From Flavobacteriales bacterium (GTDB lineage Bacteria; Bacteroidota; Bacteroidia; Flavobacteriales; UA16), in the NCBI GenBank assembly GCA_028141885.1, contig JAOIQU010000026.1:1-19888 (forward strand): a DNA stretch of 19,888 nucleotides, read 5' to 3'. The notes under the pieces were generated by a model. The model saw nothing but the letters and a program-made list of their open reading frames with translations. It ran no database searches and was not told the DNA's origin. Position numbers and translations under genes: made by a program. Positions 1 to 9,800 of this stretch are shown in pieces. Each line of letters begins with the position of its first letter. Position 1 is the stretch's first letter.

Positions 1-2
1 AA

Positions 3-182
3 GCGATGATTTTGAGGATCGAAGGCACCCCTCCCGCAGAGGCCGACAATCAGGCCATCCTGAACGATTGGAGGAACCAACTCAAAAGCATGGTGGGGCC
101 CGCCAAGGCGCCCCGCGTGCTGGAGTGGGGTTCCATCCCTCGAACGGAGCGCGGCAAACTCAACCGCCAAGCACTCAAGTAA
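3..182 (+). CDS. AMP-binding acyl-CoA ligase, C-terminal fragment (5' end outside window)
   Basis: A reading frame enters from the left edge and ends at TAA 180-182, leaving 59 residues visible. The tail reads IPRTERGKLNRQALK, which matches the C-terminal A10 motif (P-x-T-x-x-G-K-x-x-R) of the ANL superfamily of adenylate-forming enzymes; the Lys of GK is the residue that normally contacts acyl-adenylate during adenylation. These enzymes activate a carboxylate with ATP and load it onto CoA. An o-succinylbenzoate-CoA ligase (MenE) or a general acyl-CoA synthetase are both possible, and the visible part cannot decide. The next gene, rdgB, starts 20 bp downstream on the same strand, so co-transcription is possible. 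Confidence 0.72.
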   Translation, partial: AMILRIEGTPPAEADNQAILNDWRNQLKSMVGPAKAPRVLEWGSIPRTERGKLNRQALK

Positions 183-185
183 GCG

Positions 186-203
186 TGTTGCATTTTTGCA
201 ACA
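186..203 (+). promoter_or_regulatory. Inverted repeat and possible -7-like box at the rdgB start
   Basis: A perfect 7-bp inverted repeat, TGTTGCA / TGCAACA with a 4-nt T loop, spans 186-203; its last base is the A of the rdgB start codon. It also contains CATTTTTG (191-198), one mismatch from the Bacteroidota -7 consensus TAnnTTTG, only 4 nt before the ATG. No TTG element sits at the expected distance upstream. It could be a weak promoter giving a near-leaderless message, a small hairpin limiting initiation, or chance. The repeat and spacing are observed; any role is inferred. Confidence 0.3.
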
Positions 204-841
204 TGGACACCCCCAACCACGCCACCTCCCAAGAAAGCCGCCCTGTGCTGGTTTTCGCCACACACAACCCCAACAAGGTGAAAGAGCTCCTAGAAATGCT
301 GGGGCACCGCTATCGCATTCAGAGCTTGACCGACATCGGTTGCCACGAAGAGATTGTCGAAGATGCGTCCACGCTGGAAGGCAATGCCCAAATCAAGGCC
401 CAGCACGTTGTTGAACACTACGGGCTCGACTGCTTTGCCGACGACACTGGACTGGAAGTTGACGCTTTGGGTGGAGCTCCCGGTGTCTGGAGTGCCCGAT
501 ATGCGGGCACGCACGGCGATGCAGAGGCCAACATGAGCAAGCTTCTCCATGAGCTGGATGAAGCCGGGGCACGAAAACCAGAAGCCAGGAAAGCGCAATT
601 CCGCACCGTGATTTACCTCGTTCAAAACGGGCGTGAGCACTTGATAGAGGGGACGTGTCGCGGCAGCATCGCCACTAAGAGATCAGGAGCTGAGGGATTT
701 GGGTATGACCCCATCTTCATCCCAGAGGGTCACGACTGCAGTTTTGCAGACATGACCCCCAAGGACAAAAATGCGATCAGTCACCGAGGACGAGCCGTGC
801 AAGCCATGGTGAAGGTGTTGCTGGATTCACCTTTGGCCTGA
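203..841 (+). CDS. rdgB: dITP/XTP pyrophosphatase, RdgB/HAM1 family
   Basis: Encodes 212 residues, close to the usual family length of about 190-210. RdgB/HAM1 hydrolyses non-canonical purine triphosphates (dITP, XTP) to monophosphate and pyrophosphate in the cytoplasm, keeping deaminated bases out of DNA and RNA. Visible signatures are the N-terminal ATHNPNKVKEL (residues 19-29), EGNAQIKA (59-66), the metal-binding FADDTGLEVDAL (78-89), GFGYDPIF (165-172) and the closing SHRGRA (193-198). The ATG at 203 is chosen because the family begins just before the THNxxK motif. An in-frame upstream ATG at 68 would overlap the preceding ligase over 115 bp and add an unrelated 45-residue extension. No Shine-Dalgarno is visible. 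The stop lies 3 bp from the stop of the convergent giant gene. Confidence 0.93.
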   Translation: MDTPNHATSQESRPVLVFATHNPNKVKELLEMLGHRYRIQSLTDIGCHEEIVEDASTLEGNAQIKAQHVVEHYGLDCFADDTGLEVDALGGAPGVWSARYAGTHGDAEANMSKLLHELDEAGARKPEARKAQFRTVIYLVQNGREHLIEGTCRGSIATKRSGAEGFGYDPIFIPEGHDCSFADMTPKDKNAISHRGRAVQAMVKVLLDSPLA

Positions 842-844
842 GGC

Positions 845-3800
845 TCACTCGTCCAAACAGGTGTTGTATTTGACCAGCAAATCCAAAAGGTCAATCAGGT
901 CAATGCAGTAATCCATGTCGAAATCGCCCGGCATGATGATGTCGCAGCTTTCCGAATCGGCGTTCCAGTAGGTTCCCTCCCCACATGCGTCGTACGGCAC
1001 CAAGCCTCCATCGTCGTCGAGCACGACACCCGGAAGGTCTTCCATGTCGGTGCAAACGTTGTAATTGCCAAGGAAGCCCAGCAAATCTGTCAACGTGACG
1101 CACGTGTCGAAATCGAAGTCACCGGGCATGATGACTTCGCATTGCTGCGTGGCCTCATTCCATGACGTGCCTTCGCCGCACAACGTGACCTCTCCTTCGC
1201 AGTCGAAACCAAAGTCGGGATAAACACAGGTCACTGCACATGAATCGGCCGGATTGAAGTTGCATGCCGCTTCGTCGTTGCATCCTTCTGTGATGCAAGA
1301 ACCATCATCCACCAAAGCTCCAGGTTCGTAGTTGCAAGCATTTGGATCGGTGCATCCTTGGCACGAACCGTCACCTCCACACACGCCACATTCGTCCACA
1401 ACGTTGCCGTCGCAATCGCAGTAGCCATCGGGAATGCCGTCGCCACCGCAAACCCCACAAACGTCCACGTACTCACACGAGCCATCGTCCAACGTCGCTT
1501 CGTCGTTGTAGTTACAAGCTTCGTCGTCTGTGCAGCCCAGGATGTCATAAATGCAAGACCCATCCTCGTAGACGGCGTCAGCATCGTAATTGAGTGCGTC
1601 TTCATCTGTGCACCCGCATGCGTTGCCACCCGCGTTGCCCAAACCGTAAGTGCCCGGACCGTCGAACGCCACAGAGAGTCGCTCCTCGTTGGCACCAAGG
1701 CCCTGCGGGAACACTTGGTAATTCAATTGCCCCGACAGGTTGCCGGATGTGGTCAACTGCATGACGAGCACCTTGAGGTCGCTGTTGGGCAAGCCGTTGG
1801 ATGCACTTGCCACCGTGAACCACGAGCCGCCAATCACCGTGTTCAAGACGAATCCTTGGTCGCCGTTTTGGGTGAAGAGCGCTTGGATGGATTCGCTTGA
1901 ATCTTCAACGAGCGTCGGATCCTCGGCGGATGGTCCAGCGAGCGATGCCGGGCCGTCCAATCCGATGGTTCCAAACGAGTCGTCCGCCAATTCGGGATAC
2001 ACCCCCACAAAGGCTGGAACGATTCCAGCTGCGCTCCAACCTGGATTCAGCTCGTTGTTGTACGCTCCCGAAGGACATTGAATGATCAACGCATCTTCAT
2101 CTGTGCCGTACACCGCGCTGACACGGTCCGCGGAATCCTGCATCATCACATAGAAGCGGTAAACTGTCATGCCTGGCAACACCGAAGGCGACGCCTCCAC
2201 ATGCAATGGGAATGGCAAAGCCTCTTCCTCTTCGCCAGAACAGCTGCAGTAATCGCAAGTGCCGTCGTCCAGCAAGGCATCCAAATCGTAGTTGCACGCC
2301 ATCGCATCGGTGCAGCCATAACAATCTCCACCCTGCCCTTCTTCGACGCATTCTCCACACTCGTTGAGCACGTTGCCGTCGCAATCGCACTCCCCTTCAG
2401 GAATGTCCTCGCAACCGCACTCATAAACCGCACCTGGCCCACCACACACGCCGCATTCGTCCACGACGTTGCCATCACAGTCACATGCTCCTGAAGGAAT
2501 GCCATCACCGCCACAGACGCCACACTCGTCCACAACCAAGCACGATCCATCGTCCAAGGTGGCCTCAGGGTTGTAATTGCATGCTTCCATGTCCGTGCAG
2601 CCCAAGACATCGTAGTCACACGATCCATCGTCGTACACCGCGTCGGGATCAAAGTTGACCGCCTCGTCATCGGTGCAACCGCACGCATTGCCTTGCTCGT
2701 CCCCGAGCCCAAACGTCCCGGCGCCGTCGAATGCAATCGTGACACGCACATCTTCTAGTCCCACGCCGAGCGGGAAGACTTGGTAGTTGATTTGTCCTGA
2801 CAGAGAGCCTGACGTCGTCAACTGCATCACCAAGACCTTCAAGGATGCATCTGGCAACCCATTGGACGCCGGTGGAACCGTGAACCAAGAACCACCAATG
2901 GTGGTGTTCAACATGAACCCTTGGTTGCCGTCCTCGGTGAACAGGCTTTCGATGAACCCATTTTCATCTTCGATCAGCAACGGGTCCTCGGCATTGGCAC
3001 CCGCAAGTGACGCAGGCCCTTCCAAACCGATGGTTCCGTAGGAGTCGTCTGCCAATTCAGGATAATTCCCAAACAACGCTGGCGTGAGGCCTGAAGCATT
3101 CCAACCCGGGTTGAGGTCGTTGTTGTAAGCCCCTTCAGGACATTGAATCGAAAGGAATTCATTGTCCTCACCATAAACAGCACTGACGCGGTCCGTGGAG
3201 TCTTGGAGCTGGACGTAGAACCGGTACACGATCATGCCCTCCAGCACTGAAGGACTCGCTTCGACCACCAACGGGTAAGGCACTTCCTCCCCACCTGGAC
3301 CGCTGCAGCTACAAAAGTCGCAAGATCCGTCGTCATTCAAGGCGAGCTCGTCGTAGTTGCAGGCGTTGGGTTCAGTGCAACCGGCGCAACCTGAGAAGTT
3401 GTCTCCTCCGCACACAAGACAGTCGTCAAGCACATTTCCGTCGCAGTCGCATTCACCTTCTGGAATGCCCTCTCCTCCGCAAATGCCACATTCATCGAGG
3501 TACAAACATTCGCCGCTGTCAATGACCGCATCCACATCGAAATTGCACGCCGCAGCATCGGTGCAACCGGTTGGGCATGTCGAATCATCCCCACCACACA
3601 CGCCACATGCATCAAGCACATTGCCCTCACAGTCGCACGCCTCAACCACGCCTTCGAACACAACTTCAAGGTTGTAATTGGCAAAGTCATTTCCCGTCCA
3701 AGCATTTTGGACCACCAACGTCCATTCCCCGTAGCCGTTCAAATTGTTGTCTGGCAAATTCACCGTGTATGTGTAGAATCCCGCCTGCGTGGTGCTCCAG

Positions 3801-6800
3801 TTCGAAGGCCAAGAATTGTTGGCCCCTGTCCCGGCATCTTCGCAATTTTCATTGGGGTCTGGATCGATGTTCCAGCCACCCCAAACCAAACAGGTGTCGT
3901 CTGGCGCATAGATGTACGCCATCAAGTCCGCAGGGTACGCGGCACCTGTACCCGAAAATTCAAGGTTGAACGTGATCGAAGTCAGGGTCTCAAGCGACGA
4001 GACGGCGCTTGCAGAGGCGGTGTCGGACGACCCAAGCGAGGTTTCAATCTCAATGTTGAACGAGCCATCCGTCAGCAGGTCTTCGCAACCGCATTCGTAG
4101 ATCGCTCCTGGCCCGCCACACACGCCGCACTCGTCAATCACGGCGTCACCGCCACATTCTCCTGCACAATCCAAGGTCAGGCAAGAGCCGTCGTCGAGGG
4201 TCGCAGTTTCGTCATAGTTGCATGCCTCCACGTCGGTGCAACCCGGAAAGTATTCGCATGAACCGTCGTCGTACATCGCATCCTCATCGAAATTGAACGC
4301 CGCAGGATCGGTGCAACCGCAGGCATTGATATTGCTGCCCAATCCGAAGACCCCCTCCCCATCAAAGTCCACACTGATGCGCTCATCATTCAAGCCTTCG
4401 CCGAGTGGGAACACTTGGTAATTCACCCGACCCGAGAAATTCCCTGCGGTGGTCACTTGCATGATCAGTACTTTCATGTTTTCGTCAGGAAGCGTGTTGG
4501 TTGGCGCATCGAACGTATACCAAGACCCGCCAACGACCGACTCGAGGACGAAGCCTGTGGCGCCGTCTTGGGTCATGAAGGTTCGAATGAATTCATTCTC
4601 GTCTTCCAAAAGGCCTGGATCCATGGACCCCGCCGCCGCCATGGAGGCCGGCCCATCGAGACCAATGGTCGCGTACGAATCGTCCGCCAACTCCGGGAAA
4701 TCTGAGAAGAAGAGAGGATTGACGCCTGCTGCGCTCCACCCCTCATTCAGTGCATTGTTGTAAGCGCCTTCAGGACATTCGAGTTGCATGTAGGCTTCGT
4801 TGAATCCATAAACCGCACTCAAGCGATCCGTTGGGTCTTGCATCTCCACGTACAAGCGGTAGACCATCATGCCAGGGATGACGGATTCTGTCACTTCCAC
4901 ATGCAAGGGGAAGGCCACGCCCAAACTGTCTTCTCCCGCACAGCTGCAGAAGTCACAAGTGCCATCGTCAAACAACGCCGTGCTGTCGTAGTTGCAGGCG
5001 CTCGGGTCCGTGCAGCCGTCACAGTCGTACTCACACGTACCGTCGTCGACCGTGGCCGTCTCGTCGTAGTTGCAAGCCTCAGCGTTAGTGCAGCCATAGC
5101 AGCTGAAGTCACAAGTGCCATCGTCGACCGTAGCCGTCTCGTCGTAGTTGCAAGCCTCAGCGTCAGTGCAGCCATAACAGCTGTAATCACACGTAACGTC
5201 GTCGACCGTGGCTGTCTCGTCGTAGTTGCACGCCTCAGCGTCAATGCAGCCATAGCAGCTGAAGTCACAAGTGCCATCGTCAACCGTGGCCGTCTCATCG
5301 TAGTTGCACGCTTCAGCGTCGGTGCAGCCATAACAGCTGTAATCACACGTACCGTCTTCGACCGTGGCCGTCTCGTCGTAGTTGCAAGCCTCAGCGTCGG
5401 TGCAACCGTAACAGCTGTAATCGCACGAATCGTCGTCGACCGTGGCCGTCTCATCGTAGTTGCACGCTTCAGCGTCGGTGCAGCCATAACAGCTGTAAGC
5501 ACACGTACCGTCGTCGACCGTAGCCGTCTCGTCGTAGTTGCACGCTTCAGCGTCAGTGCAGCCATAACAGCTGTAATCACAAGTGCCATCGTCAACCGTA
5601 GCCGTCTCGTCGTAGTTGCACGCCTCAGCGTCGGTGCAGCCATAACAGTTGTAATCACACGTACCGTCGTCGACCGTAGCCGTCTCGTCGTAGTTGCACG
5701 CCTCAGCGTCGGTGCAACCGTAGCAGCTGAAGTCACAAGTGCCATCGTCGACCGTGGCCGTGCTGTCGTAGTTACACGCAGCTGGGTCGGTGCAGCCTGG
5801 TGGGCAGGTTGAACCGTCGCCACCGCAAACGCCGCACTCGTCGAGCACATTGCCTTCACAATCGCACTCACCTTCGCGGATGTCGTAGCAACCACACTCG
5901 TAAATCGCACCAGGACCGCCACAAACATCACATTCGTCGAGGACGTTGCCGTCACAGTCGCAGGCAATGGCGATGCCCTCGAACAACACATTCAATTCGT
6001 AGTTGGCCGTGCCACCTCCAGTCCAACCATTTTGGATGGTCAGGGTCCAGTCCCCAGAGCCCCCCAAATTGTTGGACATCAAGTCGAGTTCATACGTGTA
6101 CTCGCCCGCAGCGGTGGTGTTCCAGTTCTGCGGCCACGCATTGCCAACCCCAGTTCCTTCGTCTTCGCAATCGCCCATCGGCATCACGTTCCACCCACCC
6201 CAAACGATGCAGTTGCCATTGGGAGCATAGATGTACACCATCATGTCGGCTGGGTACGAACCTCCCTGTCCAGAGAAATCAAGCGTAAAGGTCGCGTCCG
6301 TCAGTGTTTCAAGGCCAGAGAATGCTGTGGCTGAAGCAGTTTGAGCGGAAGTCAAAGAAGCGGAGATGTCAAGTTCGAATGCATCCTCGATCAAAAAGTC
6401 TGCACAAGACCCATCATCAATGGTGGCGTCTTCGTCATAATTGCACGCCTCAGGATCGGTGCAACCCAAACAGCTGTAATCGCAAGAATCATCGTCGATG
6501 GTCGCGTTTTCATCGTAATTGCATGCAGCCTGATCGATGCAACCCGAGCAGGACTCGTACTCGCATGAACCATCGTCGATGACCGCTGAAGGATCAAAGT
6601 TGCAGGCAGTTGCATCTGTACAGCCCTCCGCGCAAGTTGATCCATCGCCGCCACAAATGCCGCATTCGTCGGCCACGTTGCCGTCACAATCGCATGCTGG
6701 TGCAACAATCCCAGGCCCTCCACACACGCCGCACTCGTCCTCAACATTTCCATCGCAATCGCAAGCTCCTTCTGGAATGCCTGGACCACCGCAAACGCCA

Positions 6801-9800
6801 CACTCATCCAATTCTTCGCATGAACCGTCATCGACCACTGCGGCTGGATTGAAGTTGCAGGCAGCCGGATCTGTACAACCCTCAATGCAAGTGCTGCCGT
6901 CCCCGCCGCAAATACCGCATTCGTCAGCGATGTTTCCTTCACAATCGCAAGCTCCTTCTGGAATGCCTGGACCACCGCAAACACCGCAATCGTCGATGAC
7001 ATCGCCATCGCAATTGCAAGCACCGGGCTCCACATCATTGCAACCGCACTCAAAAACAGCACCTGGGCCACCGCACACACCGCACTCATCCAACTCCAAG
7101 CAAGAACCGTCGTCTTCCAAAGCGTCAGGGTTGTAATTGCATGCAGCCTCGTCTGTGCACCCAGACAAGAACTCACAAGACCCATCATCGTACTCTGCAG
7201 CAGGATCAAAATTTGTCGCTGTTGGATCTGTGCAACCGCAAGCGTTGCCACCACCAGACTGACTTTCGCCAAAGATTCCAGCACCATTGAATGATGTGCT
7301 GATTCGCTGTTCTTCTGAACCATTGCCCAGTGGGAACACCTGGTAATTCAACTGACCTGAGATGCTGCCCCCAGTGGTGACCTGCATGACCAAAGCCCTT
7401 TGATCCTGGTCGCCAAGTCCATTGGTCGCAGACCCCAAGACAAACCAAGATGCACCGACAAATGAATTCACCTCAAAGCCATCTGACCCATCGGTGGTGA
7501 AATGATTGTTGATGACCGGCACATCGCCTTCAATCAAAAGAGGGTCTTCAGAACCCACAGGGCCTGCAGAGGCAGGACCGTCCAGCCCAATCGTCGCATA
7601 ACTGTCGTCAATGAGTTCTGGGAAAGCGCCCGTGAAGGCAGGGTTGATCCCCGATGCATTCCAACTGGCGTTCAACGGGCTGTTGAATGTTCCCGCTGGT
7701 GTCGACAATTGCAGAGCCACCTGATCATCGCCAAAAATGGCGCTCATGCGATCCGTCTCGTTTTCCAGCTGAACATAGAATCGATACACCGTCAGCCCTG
7801 CCTGAACGGAAGGGGAAGCCTCCACGATCAAGGGATAGGCAGACTGAATGACGTCCGTCGAATCTCCTGAGCAACTGCAGAAGTCACAACTTCCATCGTC
7901 CACACCAGCTGTCGAATCAAAGTTGCACGCCGCGGGGTCGGTGCAGCCTTCCACGCAGGTGCTGCCGTCTCCGCCGCACACGCCGCATTCGTCCTCCACA
8001 TTGCCGTCACAGTCGCAGAACGGATCCTCAATGCCAGGTCCACCACAAATGCCACATTCGTCTTCAACGTTGCCCTCACAATCGCAGGCCGGAGCCACGA
8101 TGCCAGGACCGCCGCACTCGCCGCACTCGTCGAGTTCCTCGCACGAACCGTCGTCCACAACTGCCGCAGGATCAAAGTTGCACGCCGCGGGGTCGGTGCA
8201 GCCTTCCACGCAGGTGCTGCCATCTCCGCCGCACACGCCGCATTCGTCCTCCACATTGCCGTCACAGTCGCAGAACGGATCCTCAATGCCAGGTCCACCA
8301 CAAATGCCACATTCGTCTACAACGTTGCCCTCGCAATCGCAGGCCGGAGCCACGATACCAGGACCGCCACACACGCCGCACTCGTCGAGCTCCTCGCATG
8401 AACCGTCGTCCTCAACCGCATCCGGGTTGTAGTTGCACGCCTCGGGATCGGTGCAACCCTCGAGGTATTCACATGAACCGTCGTCGTATTCTGCCGCTGG
8501 ATCAAAATTCGTGGCCGTCGGATCCGTGCACCCGCAAGCATTGTTGGTGCCATTGCCACCAGACCCACCTCCAAACGTGCCTGTGCCATCAAATTCCACA
8601 CTGACGCGCTCATCGCTTGAATTGTCACCGAGCGGGAAGACCTGGTAATTCAATTGTCCAGAAATTGAGCCGCTTGTCGTCACCTGCATGATCAAGACCC
8701 GGAGGTCAGCGTCTGGCAAACCATTCGTCGAAGTTGGCAGGACAAACCAAGAAGCCCCAACAACCGTGCTTACCGTGAATCCAGTTGCATTGTCCGTCAA
8801 AAAGAAATTCGCAATGACTGGAGGCGTGTCTTCGATGATCAGAGGGTCATCCGTCCCTCCACCTGCCACAGAGGCGGGAACATCAATGCCGATCGTGGCA
8901 AAACTGTCGTCCGCGAGCTCGGGGAAAGTGCCAATGAACGCCGGGTTCAACCCTGACGCGTTCCAGCTGCCGTTGAACGCACTGTTGAATGCACCACCTG
9001 GAGTCTGCACTGAAAGTGCCGCTTCACCGTCTCCATACACGGCGCTCAATTTGTCCGTTGGCGATTGCATTTGAACGTAGAATCGGTACACCGTCGCGCC
9101 AGGCACCACGGAAGGTGAAGAGGTCACCACCAACGGGAAGTTCACGCCTCCAGAATCGGTCGTGTCGCTTGAGCAACTGCAGAAGTCACAACTGCCGTCA
9201 TCCACGCCTGCTGTGGGGTCGTAATTGCATGCAGCCGGATCGATGCAACCAGGGCAAGTGGTTCCGTCGCCTCCACAAATCCCGCACACATCCAACTCGT
9301 TGCCTTCACAATCGCAGAACGGATCTTCGATGCCAGGCCCGCCACAGACGCCACACTCGTCCTCCACTTTGCCTTCGCAATCACAGAAAGGGGCCTCAAT
9401 GCCCGGACCTCCGCAAACCCCACATTCATCTAGCTCTTCGCAACTACCGTCGTCGACCGTCGCATTGGGATCGAAGTTGCAAGCCTCTGGGTCCGTGCAA
9501 CCAAGGCAGGTCGTTCCATCGCCCCCGCACACACCGCACTCATCTTCCACGTTGCCCTCGCAATCGCAAAACGGGTCTTCGATCCCCGGCCCGCCACAAA
9601 CACCGCATTCGTCGATCAGCGTGCCTTCGCAATCGCATGCTGGATCAACAATGCCCGGTCCTCCGCAAACGCCGCACTCATCGAGTTCCTGGCAAGACCC
9701 ATCGTCTACCACGGCCTCTGGGTCAAAATTGCACGCGGCAGGGTCAGTACAACCCTCCAGGCAAGTCGAACCGTCGCCGCCGCAAACTCCACATTCGTCT

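Noticed and set aside
68..202. Upstream start for RdgB at 68
   Set aside because: It overlaps the end of the acyl-CoA ligase gene in another frame and adds residues absent from the family.
4940..5797. CRISPR array
   Set aside because: Units are directly adjacent with no spacers, are 78 bp long, and encode in-frame protein modules; no cas genes are present.
4784..5812. Long open frame on the plus strand opposite the tandem array (342 codons), and a matching off-frame minus-strand one (4891-5991)
   Set aside because: Both are low-complexity shadows of the 78-bp array; a stop-free repeat unit stays open through every copy. No family resemblance.
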